Counted from the first letter of the stretch, positions 12,102-24,154 are shown. The stretch: 64,000 nt of DNA from Pseudomonas paraeruginosa PA7 (GCF_000017205.1 NC_009656.1:2236001-2300000), one strand, 5' to 3'. Numbers and translations are program-made. The notes: generated by a model not told the origin, from the letters alone.

Positions 12102-13040
12102 ATGTCTGCATCCCTCGCATTCGTCTTCCCCGGCCAGGGTTCGCAATCCCTCGGCATGCTGGCCGAGCTGGGTGCCCAGCAGTCGCTGGTGCGCGATACC
12201 TTCGCCGAGGCCTCCGAGGCGCTCGGCTACGACCTGTGGGCGCTGGTCCAGAACGGCCCCGAGGAGCGCCTGAACCAGACCGACAAGACCCAGCCGGCGA
12301 TCCTGAGCGTCTCTATCGCGCTCTGGCGCCTTTGGCTGGCCGAGGGGGGCGCGCGTCCGGCGTTCGTCGCCGGGCACAGCCTGGGCGAGTACTCCGCGCT
12401 GGTGGCTGCCGAGTGCATTGCCTTCGCCGACGCGGTCAGGCTGGTCGAGCGCCGCGGTCAACTGATGCAGCAGGCGGTTCCGGCGGGGCAGGGCGGCATG
12501 GCCGCGATCCTCGGCCTGGAGGACGCCGACGTGCTGGCGGCCTGCGCCGAGGCGGCGCAGGGCGAAGTGGTCAGTGCGGTCAATTTCAATGCACCGGGGC
12601 AGGTAGTGATCGCCGGCGCCGCGGCTGCCGTGGAGCGCGCCATCGAGGCGTGCAAGGCGCGTGGCGCCAAGCGTGCGGTGGCGCTGCCGGTCAGCGTGCC
12701 GTCGCATTGCGAACTGATGCGTCCGGCGGCGGAGCAGTTCGCCGCCTCGGTCGAGGTCCTGCAATGGCAGGCGCCGAAGATCGCCCTGGTGCAGAACGTC
12801 AGCGCCGCGGTGCCGGCCGACCTGCAGGCCCTGCGTCGTGACCTGCTGGCGCAGCTGTACAGCCCGGTCCGCTGGGTCGAGAGCGTCCAGTTGCTGGCGG
12901 AAAAAGGCGTCACCGACCTGGTCGAGTGCGGCCCTGGCAAGGTCCTGGCGGGCCTCAACAAGCGCTGCGCCAAGGGCGTGAATACCCATGGCCTGGACGG
13001 TGTCGAGGCGTTCGCCGCCACCCGCGCCGCACTGGCCTGA
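12102..13040 (+). CDS. fabD: Malonyl-CoA:ACP transacylase
   Basis: FabD, 312 residues, moves malonyl from CoA to acyl carrier protein. F-V-F-P-G-Q-G-S-Q opens the protein, and the nucleophile is in A-G-H-S-L-G-E-Y (Ser93). The catalytic histidine is in the P-S-H-C-E-L-M region. An upstream in-frame start would add 34 residues through the plsX-fabD gap and was rejected, because the ATG at 12102 gives the normal family N-terminus. Confidence 0.97.
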   Translation: MSASLAFVFPGQGSQSLGMLAELGAQQSLVRDTFAEASEALGYDLWALVQNGPEERLNQTDKTQPAILSVSIALWRLWLAEGGARPAFVAGHSLGEYSALVAAECIAFADAVRLVERRGQLMQQAVPAGQGGMAAILGLEDADVLAACAEAAQGEVVSAVNFNAPGQVVIAGAAAAVERAIEACKARGAKRAVALPVSVPSHCELMRPAAEQFAASVEVLQWQAPKIALVQNVSAAVPADLQALRRDLLAQLYSPVRWVESVQLLAEKGVTDLVECGPGKVLAGLNKRCAKGVNTHGLDGVEAFAATRAALA

Positions 13041-13062
13041 GAAGAGAAAAGGAGAAAATCCC

Positions 13063-13806
13063 ATGAGTCTGCAAGGTAAGGTCGCATTGGTAACCGGCGC
13101 CAGCCGTGGCATTGGCCAGGCGATTGCGCTGGAGCTGGGCCGCCTGGGCGCCGTGGTCATCGGTACCGCGACCAGTGCGTCCGGCGCCGAGAAAATCGCC
13201 GAAACCCTCAAGGCCAACGGCGTCGAGGGTGCCGGCCTGGTTCTGGATGTTTCCAGCGACGAGTCCGTCGCCGCGACCCTGGAGCACATCCAGCAGCATC
13301 TCGGCCAACCGCTGATCGTGGTCAATAACGCAGGCATCACCCGCGATAACCTGCTGGTGCGCATGAAAGACGATGAGTGGTTCGATGTGGTCAACACCAA
13401 TCTGAACAGTCTCTACCGTCTGTCGAAAGCCGTTCTGCGCGGCATGACCAAGGCCCGCTGGGGGCGCATCATCAACATCGGTTCCGTGGTAGGTGCCATG
13501 GGGAACGCCGGGCAGACCAACTACGCCGCGGCGAAGGCCGGTCTCGAGGGTTTCACCCGTGCCCTGGCCCGGGAAGTCGGCTCGCGTGCGATCACCGTCA
13601 ACGCGGTGGCGCCGGGCTTCATCGATACCGACATGACCCGCGAGCTGCCGGAAGCCCAGCGCGAGGCGCTGCTGGCACAGATTCCGCTGGGTCGCCTGGG
13701 GCAGGCGGAAGAGATCGCCAAGGTGGTCGGCTTCCTCGCTTCGGACGGCGCAGCTTATGTGACCGGGGCCACTGTGCCGGTCAACGGTGGGATGTACATG
13801 AGCTGA
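13063..13806 (+). CDS. fabG: 3-oxoacyl-ACP reductase
   Basis: FabG, 247 residues, the NADPH-dependent short-chain dehydrogenase of fatty-acid elongation. The cofactor motif T-G-A-S-R-G-I-G is at residues 11-18 and N-N-A-G at 88-91. The catalytic Ser141, Tyr154 and Lys158 are visible in I-G-S-V-V-G and Y-A-A-A-K. The ATG is preceded by AAGGAGAAAA. It follows fabD by 22 bases; acpP has its own promoter 195 bases downstream. Confidence 0.97.
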   Translation: MSLQGKVALVTGASRGIGQAIALELGRLGAVVIGTATSASGAEKIAETLKANGVEGAGLVLDVSSDESVAATLEHIQQHLGQPLIVVNNAGITRDNLLVRMKDDEWFDVVNTNLNSLYRLSKAVLRGMTKARWGRIINIGSVVGAMGNAGQTNYAAAKAGLEGFTRALAREVGSRAITVNAVAPGFIDTDMTRELPEAQREALLAQIPLGRLGQAEEIAKVVGFLASDGAAYVTGATVPVNGGMYMS

Positions 13807-13923
13807 ATGTGACGTTACCTTTCTCCGGTCTGTCATAAGCGCTGTCTAAGATTCGTTGCGGAATTGCAGCCGGGTTATTAGATAGAATTATCGAAGTGGC
13901 CGTGGGAAGGTGAGGCGTTCAGC

Positions 13924-13951
13924 TTGAAAAGCAGAAAACCCTTTCTATACA
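13924..13951 (+). promoter_or_regulatory. Candidate acpP promoter
   Basis: TTGAAA (13924-13929), a 16-bp spacer and TATACA (13946-13951) lie about 50 bases before acpP. ACP is usually needed at far higher levels than its neighbours, so an internal promoter is expected. Confidence 0.5.
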
Positions 13952-14001
13952 CTTACCCGCAGCCCAGCTGCTCGGATTTTCCATAGGAGTGAAAACAAGG
14001 T

Positions 14002-14238
14002 ATGAGCACCATCGAAGAACGCGTTAAGAAGATCGTCGCTGAACAACTCGGCGTGAAGGAAGAAGAAGTCACCAACAGCGCTTCCTTCGTCGAAGACCTG
14101 GGCGCCGACTCCCTTGACACCGTCGAGCTGGTGATGGCTCTGGAAGAGGAATTCGAGACCGAAATCCCTGACGAGAAAGCTGAAAAGATCACCACCGTTC
14201 AGGAAGCCATCGACTACATCGTTGCTCACCAGCAGTAA
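14002..14238 (+). CDS. acpP: Acyl carrier protein
   Basis: The 78-residue acidic ACP of type II fatty-acid synthesis. The phosphopantetheine attachment serine is Ser37 in [10 protein letters not shown]. Codon choice and length are standard. It has its own candidate promoter upstream and a terminator downstream, consistent with a separate abundant mRNA. RgsA, identified in this same window, has been reported as I recall to repress acpP translation. Confidence 0.98.
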   Translation: MSTIEERVKKIVAEQLGVKEEEVTNSASFVEDLGADSLDTVELVMALEEEFETEIPDEKAEKITTVQEAIDYIVAHQQ

Positions 14239-14265
14239 GTAGTCGTCGGATATTCCGACGTGGAG

Positions 14266-14302
14266 AAGCCGCACAGCCTGTAAAGGCGTGCGGCTTTTCT
14301 TT
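14266..14302 (+). terminator. Terminator after acpP
   Basis: AAGCCGCAC and GTGCGGCTT form a 9-bp stem followed by TTCTTT. It separates the acpP transcript from fabF, with partial read-through likely. Confidence 0.75.
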
Positions 14303-14366
14303 AGCGCCTTACCTACTCTGGTAACCTGTCGGCGCAACCCCGTGAAATGAGAAAGAGGAAGTCGTA

Positions 14367-15611
14367 GTGTCGCGTAGACGCGTCGTCATTACTGGCATGG
14401 GCATGCTGTCGCCGCTGGGCGTGGATGTCCCGAGCAGTTGGGAAGGTATCCTGGCCGGCCGCAGCGGGATCGCCCCGATCGAGCATATGGACCTGTCCGC
14501 CTACTCCACCCGTTTCGGTGGTTCGGTGAAAGGCTTCAATGTCGAGGAGTACCTGTCCGCCAAGGAAGCCCGCAAGCTCGACCTGTTCATCCAGTACGGT
14601 CTCGCCGCCAGCTTCCAGGCCGTTCGCGATTCCGGCCTCGAGGTCACCGACGCCAATCGCGAGCGTATCGGCGTATCCATGGGCTCCGGCATCGGCGGCC
14701 TGACCAATATCGAGAACAACTGCAAATCCCTGTTCGAGCAGGGGCCGCGGCGCATCTCGCCGTTCTTCGTGCCCGGCTCGATCATCAACATGGTTTCCGG
14801 CTTCCTGTCGATCCACCTGGGTCTGCAGGGCCCCAACTACGCCCTGACCACTGCCTGCACCACCGGCACCCACAGCATCGGCATGGCGGCGCGCAACATC
14901 GCCTATGGCGAGGCCGACGTGATGGTCGCCGGCGGCTCCGAAATGGCCGCCTGCGGCCTGGGCCTGGGCGGTTTCGGCGCGGCCCGCGCGTTGTCCACCC
15001 GCAATGACGAACCGACCCGGGCCAGCCGTCCGTGGGACAGGGACCGCGACGGCTTCGTCCTGTCCGACGGCTCCGGCGCCCTGGTGCTCGAAGAGCTGGA
15101 ACACGCCCGTGCCCGCGGCGCGCGGATCTACGCCGAGCTGGTCGGTTTCGGCATGAGCGGCGACGCCTTCCACATGACCGCGCCGCCGGAAGACGGTGCC
15201 GGTGCCGCGCGCTGCATGAAGAACGCGTTGCGTGACGCCGGGCTGGGCCCGCAGCAGGTCGACTACATCAACGCCCACGGTACCTCGACCCCGGCCGGCG
15301 ACATCGCCGAGATCGCCGCGGTGAAGAGCGTGTTCGGCGAGCATGCCCATGCGCTGTCGATGAGCTCGACCAAGTCGATGACCGGCCATCTGCTGGGTGC
15401 CGCCGGCGCGGTGGAGGCGATCTTCAGCGTGCTGGCCCTGCGCGACCAGGTCGCCCCGCCGACCATCAACCTGGACAACCCGGACGAGGGTTGCGACCTC
15501 GACCTGGTGGCCCACCAAGCCAAGCCGCGCAAGATCGACGTGGCCCTGTCGAACTCGTTCGGCTTCGGCGGCACCAACGGCACCCTGGTGTTCCGCAGGT
15601 TCGCCGACTGA
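14367..15611 (+). CDS. fabF: 3-oxoacyl-ACP synthase II
   Basis: FabF, 414 residues, is the elongating condensing enzyme. The catalytic cysteine is Cys164 in [11 protein letters not shown]. The two histidines lie in N-A-H-G-T-S-T and K-S-M-T-G-H-L-L-G. The C-terminal F-G-F-G-G-T-N is intact, so the gene looks functional. Translation begins at a GTG preceded by AGAGGAA. Its stop overlaps the pabC ATG (TGATG). Confidence 0.97.
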   Translation: MSRRRVVITGMGMLSPLGVDVPSSWEGILAGRSGIAPIEHMDLSAYSTRFGGSVKGFNVEEYLSAKEARKLDLFIQYGLAASFQAVRDSGLEVTDANRERIGVSMGSGIGGLTNIENNCKSLFEQGPRRISPFFVPGSIINMVSGFLSIHLGLQGPNYALTTACTTGTHSIGMAARNIAYGEADVMVAGGSEMAACGLGLGGFGAARALSTRNDEPTRASRPWDRDRDGFVLSDGSGALVLEELEHARARGARIYAELVGFGMSGDAFHMTAPPEDGAGAARCMKNALRDAGLGPQQVDYINAHGTSTPAGDIAEIAAVKSVFGEHAHALSMSSTKSMTGHLLGAAGAVEAIFSVLALRDQVAPPTINLDNPDEGCDLDLVAHQAKPRKIDVALSNSFGFGGTNGTLVFRRFAD

Positions 15612-16426
15612 TGCTGGACTGGGTCGACGGCCGGCCCGCCGCCGAACTGTCCGTGCGCGATCGCGGACTGGCCTATGGCGACGGGCTGTTCGAGACCCTG
15701 GCGGTGCGCGCCGGCACGCCGCGTCTTCTGGAACGCCACCTGGCGCGCCTGGAAGAGGGGTGTCGACGGCTGGCGATCCCTCTCGACGCCGCGATGTTGC
15801 GCCAGGAGTTGCTGGCGTTCTGCGCGGCGCTGGGTGACGGTGTGGCCAAGCTGATCGTTACCCGCGGCGAGGGTCTGCGTGGCTACGCGCCGCCAGCCGA
15901 GGCTTCGCCGCGGCGGATCCTCGCCGCATCGCCGCGTCCGGCCTATCCCGAGCGCCATTGGCAGCGAGGCGTGCGCCTGTTCGCCTGCCGTACGCGCCTG
16001 GCCGAGCAGCCCCTGCTGGCCGGCCTCAAGCACCTCAATCGCCTGGAACAGGTCCTCGCCCGTGCCGAGTGGAGCGACGCCGAGCATGCCGAAGGGCTCA
16101 TGCTGGACGTGCACGAACGAGTGGTGGAGGGGGTGTTCAGCAACCTGCTGCTGGTTCTCGACGGCACCCTCGTGACGCCTGACCTGCGGCGCTGCGGCGT
16201 CGCGGGAGTGCTGCGCGCGGAATTGCTCGAGCGCGCCGGAAGAATCGGCGTCCCGCTGGCGATACGGGATGTTTCCCTGGCTGAACTGGCGGCGGCCGAC
16301 GAGGTCTTCCTGTGCAACAGCCAGTTCGGCATCTGGCCGGTCCGCGCATTGGACGAGCACGTCTGGCCGGTCGGCGAGCTGACCCGTAAACTGCAAGACC
16401 AACTTCGCGACGACCTGGATTTCTGA
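15611..16426 (+). CDS. pabC: Aminodeoxychorismate lyase
   Basis: PabC, 271 residues, is a fold-type IV PLP enzyme that releases pyruvate from 4-amino-4-deoxychorismate to give p-aminobenzoate for folate. It begins L-D-W-V-D-G-R-P with D-R-G-L-A-Y-G-D-G-L-F-E-T-L, the class IV signature. The PLP lysine lies in L-K-H-L-N-R-L-E. It sits in the conserved fabF-pabC-mltG-tmk-holB order. Start overlaps the fabF stop by one base. Confidence 0.95.
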   Translation: MLDWVDGRPAAELSVRDRGLAYGDGLFETLAVRAGTPRLLERHLARLEEGCRRLAIPLDAAMLRQELLAFCAALGDGVAKLIVTRGEGLRGYAPPAEASPRRILAASPRPAYPERHWQRGVRLFACRTRLAEQPLLAGLKHLNRLEQVLARAEWSDAEHAEGLMLDVHERVVEGVFSNLLLVLDGTLVTPDLRRCGVAGVLRAELLERAGRIGVPLAIRDVSLAELAAADEVFLCNSQFGIWPVRALDEHVWPVGELTRKLQDQLRDDLDF

Positions 16427-16431
16427 CTTTG

Positions 16432-19121
<2,690 letters not shown>

Positions 19122-19154
19122 AATCCCGCTGATATTCGACTGGCAGGAACCTGC

Positions 19155-19511
19155 ATGAGTTTGCCACCCAATCTCGGGCCGCGTAACGGCATCCTGTCCT
19201 TGACCATCAAGGACAAGTCCGTGCTGTACGCCGCCTACATGCCGTTCATCAGGAACGGCGGGCTGTTCATTCCCACCAACAAGAACTACAAGCTCGGCGA
19301 CGAGGTCTTCATGCTGCTCAACCTGATGGAAGAGCCGGAGAAGATCCCGGTGGCCGGCAAGGTCGTCTGGATCACCCCGAAGGGCGCCCAGGGCAACCGC
19401 GCGGCGGGCATCGGCGTGCAGTTCAACGACGGGGACAACACCGCCCGCAACAAGATCGAAACCTACCTGGCCGGGGCGCTGAAGTCGGACCGGCCGACCC
19501 ACACGATGTAA
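19155..19511 (+). CDS. pilZ: Type IV pilus assembly protein PilZ
   Basis: PilZ, 118 residues, is the founding member of the PilZ domain family and is needed for type IV pilus biogenesis and twitching in P. aeruginosa. The R-x-x-x-R and (D/N)-x-S-x-x-G motifs used to bind cyclic di-GMP are absent: the corresponding region reads P-R-N-G-I-L-S-L and R-N-G-G-L-F-I-P. This agrees with its known lack of ligand binding and its action through protein partners. It lies directly after holB, as in other gammaproteobacteria. Confidence 0.96.
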   Translation: MSLPPNLGPRNGILSLTIKDKSVLYAAYMPFIRNGGLFIPTNKNYKLGDEVFMLLNLMEEPEKIPVAGKVVWITPKGAQGNRAAGIGVQFNDGDNTARNKIETYLAGALKSDRPTHTM

Positions 19512-19525
19512 CGCTAGACAGGATC

Positions 19526-20308
19526 ATGCTGGTCGATTCCCACTGCCACCTCGATCGCCTCGACCTGGCCGCCCATGGCGGCTCGCTCGATGCGGCGCTG
19601 GATGCCGCGCGGGCGCGCGGCGTCGGTCAATTCCTCTGCATCGGCGTCAGCGCCGACAATGCCCAGGCGGTGAAGGCCCTGGCCGAGCGCCATGCCGACG
19701 TGCACTGCTCGGTCGGCGTGCATCCGCTGGACCTGGAGCCGGGGCGCGCGCCGGCGCTCGACTGGCTGCTGGGCGAACTGGCGCATCCGCGGGTGGTGGC
19801 GATCGGCGAGACCGGCCTCGACTACCACTACGAACCGGAAGCCGCCGAGTTGCAGCAGGAGGCGTTTCGCCTGCACCTGGAGGCCGCGCGGATCACCGGC
19901 AAGCCGGTGGTGGTGCATACCCGCGAGGCGCGCGCCGACACCCTGGCGCTGTTACGCGAGGCGGCGCTGCCGCAGGCCGGCGTGCTGCACTGCTTCACCG
20001 AAGACTGGGAAATGGCGCGGGCGGCTCTGGACCTGGGTTTCTACATTTCCCTGTCCGGCATCGTCACCTTCCGCAATGCCGATGCCCTGCGCGAGGTGGC
20101 TCGCCAGGTACCGGCCGACCGGCTGCTGGTGGAGACCGACTCGCCATACCTGGCACCGATTCCCCATCGCGGCAAGCCGAACCTGCCGGAATACGTGCGC
20201 GATGTCGCCGAGTTCCTCGCGCCGCTGCGGGGTGTCAGCCTGGAGATCCTGGCGGAGCAGACCACCGCCAACTTCCACCGGCTGTTCCCGCTGGCCAGGC
20301 CGGCATAA
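19526..20308 (+). CDS. TatD-family metal-dependent hydrolase
   Basis: A 260-residue TatD/YcfH-type protein with an amidohydrolase-like TIM barrel. Metal ligands appear in D-S-H-C-H-L-D near the N-terminus, in G-E-T-G-L-D-Y-H, in V-H-T-R-E-A, in L-H-C-F-T-E and in E-T-D-S-P-Y-L. Family members act as DNases or deoxyribonucleases; the cellular role here is not known. It is the last gene of the co-directional block that begins at yceD. Confidence 0.92.
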   Translation: MLVDSHCHLDRLDLAAHGGSLDAALDAARARGVGQFLCIGVSADNAQAVKALAERHADVHCSVGVHPLDLEPGRAPALDWLLGELAHPRVVAIGETGLDYHYEPEAAELQQEAFRLHLEAARITGKPVVVHTREARADTLALLREAALPQAGVLHCFTEDWEMARAALDLGFYISLSGIVTFRNADALREVARQVPADRLLVETDSPYLAPIPHRGKPNLPEYVRDVAEFLAPLRGVSLEILAEQTTANFHRLFPLARPA

Positions 20309-20319
20309 GCTGGCGAGTG

Positions 20320-20358
20320 GATAAAAAAAACCCGGGTTCTGGGGGATGAATCCGGGTC
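20320..20358 (-). terminator. Terminator of the RgsA transcript
   Basis: On the minus strand ACCCGG, a large loop and CCGGGT are followed by TTTTTTTT. It could also end transcripts of the upstream aminotransferase gene. Confidence 0.75.
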
Positions 20359-20443
20359 AAGACCATTAGGAGTGGAACAAAGGTACGCGTTCCTCGGTAC
20401 CTTCACTGGCTGGGTACTTGGGGGGAGATACCGCGCGCCAGTA
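20321..20443 (-). ncRNA. rgsA: RgsA small RNA (probable)
   Basis: Between tatD and the next gene the minus strand carries a transcription unit without a reading frame. A sigma-S-like -10 (CCAATACT, 20457-20450) is followed by about 120 bases ending in a hairpin with ACCCGG/CCGGGT arms and eight T residues. Size, location and RpoS-type promoter fit RgsA (P16, PA2958.1), an RpoS- and Gac-influenced Hfq-dependent sRNA of pseudomonads, as I remember it. The 5' end is estimated from the -10. Reported targets I recall are fis, acpP and rpoS. Confidence 0.72.
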
Positions 20444-20533
20444 CCTTTCAGTATTGGTCATGTTCGTGGGGCGTCCAGACGGGGCTGGTGGTTTTTTAAA
20501 CAGATTTGGAATACCGCTGCCATCCTTGAGCAC

Positions 20534-21667
20534 CTAGGCGCCTGCGGCCTGGCGTACTATCGCAAGCGTGTCGTCGATCACCGTCGAACTCGTGTAGAAA
20601 TGCGGGGAAAAACGGATACCTCCGCCACGCTGGGCGCAGATGATCCGCTCCTGGCGGAGTGTTTCGAAGAGTATCCGGTTGTCCCGGCCGTCCAGGCTGA
20701 AGGTCAGGATGCCCGCGCGCCGACTTGGATTCCGTGGGCTGTGCAGGCGGATCCCGGCGATGGCCGAGAGACCATCCTGCAGCCACTGTACGCGCTCGGC
20801 GAGCTGTCGGCCGACCTGCTCCATGCCGACCTCTTCCAGCAAACCCAGGCTGGCCTCCAGGGCCATCGCGCCGAGCATGTTCGGGCTGCCGCATTCGAAG
20901 CGCCGGGCGCTGCGCGCCGGCCGCCAGTCGCGGCGCTCGTAATCGAGGGCATGCTCCAGCATGTGCCAGCCATATTCGTGCAGCGCCAGGCGCTCACGCT
21001 GCCCGGGATGGCAATAGAAGACGCCCAGCCCTTCGGGGCCGAGCATCCACTTGTGCCCATCGGCCATGGCGAAGGCACAATCGTAGGCCTGTACGTCGAA
21101 GGGCAGGGCGCCGAGCTGCTGGATCGCGTCGATGCAGAACAGCACACCGCGGCGGCGACATCCCGCGCCGATGCGCTCCAGGTCAAGGCGCAGGCCGCTG
21201 GCGTACTGCACCGCGCTGATCGACAGCAGTCGGGCACGCGGGCCGCAGGCGGCGAGCAGGGCACCCTCGGGATCGTCGCCGGCGAGGTCGACCTCGATCA
21301 CCTCGACGCCGCGCGGACGCAAGGCTTCCCAGACCACCCTGTTGGAGGGGAACTCCTCATTGCCGATGACGACCTGGTCGCCCTCTCGCCAATCCAGGCC
21401 GAAGGCCACGAAGGAAAGCGCCTCGGAGGTGTTCTTGACCAGAGCGAGGTCGCTGCCGGCGCGCGCATTGAGCAGTCGGACAAGGCGCTCGCGCAGGCGA
21501 TGTTCTATCTTCAGCCATTCCGGATAGTCGCTGGCGCCTAGGGCGACGTTCTCCCGGGCGAAGGCGCTCACCGCGTCGGCGGCGCGTCTCGGCCAGGGTG
21601 CGACCGCCGCGTGGTTGAGGTAGCGCAGACCGTTGGTCTGGTCGAATTCGTCCTGGTAACAATTCAT
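20534..21667 (-). CDS. Aminotransferase class V / cysteine desulfurase-like protein
   Basis: A 377-residue fold-type I PLP enzyme of the class V group. N-H-A-A-V-A-P-W-P opens the fold, and N-T-S-E-A-L is the phosphate-binding turn. The PLP lysine is in D-G-H-K-W-M-L-G-P-E-G-L-G. The motif set is like IscS/selenocysteine-lyase and isopenicillin-epimerase-like proteins, so the substrate is open. The start M-N-C-Y-Q-D-E-F was preferred over a much longer extension that runs back through the TetR gene. It is divergent from tetR with an 85-base gap. Confidence 0.82.
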   Translation of the reverse strand: MNCYQDEFDQTNGLRYLNHAAVAPWPRRAADAVSAFARENVALGASDYPEWLKIEHRLRERLVRLLNARAGSDLALVKNTSEALSFVAFGLDWREGDQVVIGNEEFPSNRVVWEALRPRGVEVIEVDLAGDDPEGALLAACGPRARLLSISAVQYASGLRLDLERIGAGCRRRGVLFCIDAIQQLGALPFDVQAYDCAFAMADGHKWMLGPEGLGVFYCHPGQRERLALHEYGWHMLEHALDYERRDWRPARSARRFECGSPNMLGAMALEASLGLLEEVGMEQVGRQLAERVQWLQDGLSAIAGIRLHSPRNPSRRAGILTFSLDGRDNRILFETLRQERIICAQRGGGIRFSPHFYTSSTVIDDTLAIVRQAAGA

Positions 21668-21752
21668 CGTCGGATGTTCCGTGCATTTTCGTGCTGAATA
21701 GGCATAATACGCGGCTTCGATTTTTGACTCATTTTGACCTGACAGTCTTTTT

Positions 21753-22391
21753 ATGCAGAAAGAGCCTCGCAAAGTTCGTGAATTTCGTCGCCGTGAACAG
21801 GAGATTCTCGATACCGCCCTCAAGCTGTTCCTCGAACAGGGGGAAGACAGCGTAACGGTCGAGATGATCGCGGATGCCGTCGGCATCGGCAAAGGCACGA
21901 TCTACAAGCACTTCAAGTCCAAGGCGGAGATCTATCTGCGCCTGATGCTGGACTACGAGCGCGATCTCGCCGCCCTGTTCCATTCCGAAGACGTGGCCCG
22001 CGACAAGGAAGCCCTGTCGCGTGCCTATTTCGAGTTCCGCATGCGCGATCCGCAGCGCTACCGCCTGTTCGACCGCCTGGAAGAGAAGGTGGTGAAGACC
22101 AGCCAGGTACCGGAGATGGTCGAGGAGCTGCACAAGATCCGCGCCTCCAACTTCGAACGCCTGACCCAACTGATCAAGGAGCGGATCGCCGACGGCAAGC
22201 TGGAGAACGTTCCGCCGTACTTCCATTATTGCGCCGCCTGGGCGCTGGTGCACGGCGCCGTGGCGCTGTATCACTCGCCGTTCTGGCGCGAGGTGCTGGA
22301 AGACCAGGAAGGCTTCTTCCACTTCCTGATGGATATCGGCGTGCGCATGGGCAACAAGCGCAAGCGCGACGGCGAAAACCCGGCCGCCTGA
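21753..22391 (+). CDS. TetR-family transcriptional regulator
   Basis: A 212-residue TetR regulator. The helix-turn-helix is near residues 28-60 (V-T-V-E-M-I-A-D-A-V-G-I-G-K-G-T-I-Y-K-H-F). The C-terminal ligand-binding part is helical with F-F-H-F-L-M-D near the end. Ligand and targets are unknown; the divergent aminotransferase gene is the obvious candidate. A radical SAM gene follows 169 bases downstream. Confidence 0.9.
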   Translation: MQKEPRKVREFRRREQEILDTALKLFLEQGEDSVTVEMIADAVGIGKGTIYKHFKSKAEIYLRLMLDYERDLAALFHSEDVARDKEALSRAYFEFRMRDPQRYRLFDRLEEKVVKTSQVPEMVEELHKIRASNFERLTQLIKERIADGKLENVPPYFHYCAAWALVHGAVALYHSPFWREVLEDQEGFFHFLMDIGVRMGNKRKRDGENPAA

Positions 22392-22560
22392 GGCCGGTCT
22401 CCGCGCGGGACGCAGGCGCTGCGTCCCGCGTGTCGTTCGTCGGCGGGATATGCTGTCGCTCATCGATCCGTCGTAGCCGACCTGGCCCTCGGCCTGAAAA
22501 CCGCTGCGTCTACGTGCCGGCGCGGATGGCGACGGCACGTGGTCTTCCAGGAGAGCCCCG

Positions 22561-23457
22561 ATGATTGCCCATGAATTCCCCATCCATTACATCGAGCCGG
22601 TATTCCGGCCACCGAGCGAAGCGCACTCGCTGATCCTCCCGGTAACCAACGGCTGTTCCTGGAACCGGTGCGGCTTCTGCGAGATGTACACGCAGCCGCA
22701 GAAGAAATTCCGTGCCCGCGACGAAGCCGAGGTGCTGGAGGAGATTCGGCGCTGCGGCGAGCGCCTGATCGTCAAGCGCGTATTCCTCGCCGATGGCGAT
22801 GCGCTGGTATTGCCGACCCGACGCCTGCTCGTGGTGCTGGAGGCGATCAGGCGGCACCTGCCGGAGGTGGAGCGAGTCTCCAGCTATTGCCTGCCGCGCA
22901 ACCTGCGCAGGAAGTCGGTCGACGAGTTGCGCGAACTGGCCGACGCCGGGCTGCGAATGGCCTATGTCGGCGCCGAGTCCGGCGACGACGAAGTATTGGC
23001 GCGGGTCAACAAGGGCGAGACCTATGCCTCTACCCTGGATGCGCTGGAAAAGCTTGGCGAGGCGGGGATCAGTCGTTCGGTGATGATCCTCAACGGTCTT
23101 GGCGGAATGACCCTGAGCGCGCAGCACGCGGACAACTCCGCGCGCCTGATGAACGCTGCCCAGCCGGAGTACCTGTCGACCCTGGTGGTGAGTTTCCCTA
23201 CCGGCGAGCAGCGTTTCCGTGCTGGCTTCGCCGACTTCGAGGCGCTGGATCGGCGCGCCTTGTTCGTCGAGGTCGAGCGCCTGTTGCAGGGGTTGGAGCT
23301 CGAGGACACGGTATTTCGCAGCGACCACGCTTCCAACTATCTGGTGCTCAAGGGCGAACTGGGCGCCGACAAGGCGCGCCTGCTGGCCGAGGTCCGCCAG
23401 GCCATCGAGCAGCCGCAGCACGCGGCCTTGCGCCAGGAGTGGCAGCGTGGCCTGTGA
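22561..23457 (+). CDS. Radical SAM protein (Elp3/MiaB/NifB-type core)
   Basis: A 298-residue radical SAM enzyme with the iron-sulfur motif C-S-W-N-R-C-G-F-C (CxxxCxxC) near residue 36. A glycine-rich region follows, and V-G-A-E-S-G-D-D-E-V-L lies mid-protein, as in coproporphyrinogen/Elp3-like folds. There is no second cluster domain, so it is probably a single-cluster enzyme. The substrate is unknown. It is followed by a lipoprotein and a DUF1285 gene that could be co-transcribed. Confidence 0.88.
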   Translation: MIAHEFPIHYIEPVFRPPSEAHSLILPVTNGCSWNRCGFCEMYTQPQKKFRARDEAEVLEEIRRCGERLIVKRVFLADGDALVLPTRRLLVVLEAIRRHLPEVERVSSYCLPRNLRRKSVDELRELADAGLRMAYVGAESGDDEVLARVNKGETYASTLDALEKLGEAGISRSVMILNGLGGMTLSAQHADNSARLMNAAQPEYLSTLVVSFPTGEQRFRAGFADFEALDRRALFVEVERLLQGLELEDTVFRSDHASNYLVLKGELGADKARLLAEVRQAIEQPQHAALRQEWQRGL

Positions 23458-23521
23458 TGGCGCGGAAGCTGCATCGGCTCGTCATTCGCCGGTTTTCCGA
23501 CGCCGGCAGGGGAGATGACCG

Positions 23522-24154
23522 ATGTTGCACCTGTTCCGTATCGCCCTGGCGATGCTCCTGCTGGGTAGCCTGTCCGCCTGCATGAAGCCCGGCGACCTGG
23601 CCGACGGCGCCGACTACTACCTGCGCGATGCCGGGGTGCTCGACCACAGCGCCAGCCAGCGCAGCAACAACCGGCGGATCCAGGCCGACTCCTTCATCTA
23701 CATCGGCCAGGGGCCGTTCGTGCCGCCCGGCTATCGCTACGCGCGGCCGAACGTGGTGGCCGAGCAGGCCTTCGAGGGATTCGTCGAGTATTTCCCGCTG
23801 GTGCGCCGGGCCAAGGCGCCGCTCGGCCTGGACGACGCGATGCGCGAGGCGCGCGCGGCCGGCGCCCACTACCTGCTGTACTGCCGTTTCGCCCGTGGCG
23901 ACAACAGGATCGGCAACTGGGAGGAGTGGGAAGACGAAGAGGAACTCGGCCGGGTCGGGCGCGATCGCAGTGTCATCCAGGTCATGCTGATCGAGACCAG
24001 CACCCGTTTCCTGGTAGATAGCGCGACCATCCGCAGCCGCGGCGGTTTCCTGACGTTCTACGACGCCACCCCGGAAGACCTGCTGCGTCCGCCGCTGGAG
24101 CAATACGCCCAGGAACTGCTGGGCCTGAACAGTCGAGGAACAGGCTATGAGTGA
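23522..24154 (+). CDS. Putative lipoprotein (DUF4823-like)
   Basis: A 210-residue exported protein. The signal peptide ends in a lipobox G-S-L-S-A-C, with the lipidated cysteine at about residue 20. The mature part contains Y-L-L-Y-C-R-F and S-R-G-G-F-L-T-F-Y, as in the DUF4823 family of pseudomonads. Residue +2 after the cysteine is methionine, not aspartate, so outer-membrane sorting is likely. Function is unknown. It overlaps the DUF1285 gene by 8 bases. Confidence 0.82.
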   Translation: MLHLFRIALAMLLLGSLSACMKPGDLADGADYYLRDAGVLDHSASQRSNNRRIQADSFIYIGQGPFVPPGYRYARPNVVAEQAFEGFVEYFPLVRRAKAPLGLDDAMREARAAGAHYLLYCRFARGDNRIGNWEEWEDEEELGRVGRDRSVIQVMLIETSTRFLVDSATIRSRGGFLTFYDATPEDLLRPPLEQYAQELLGLNSRGTGYE

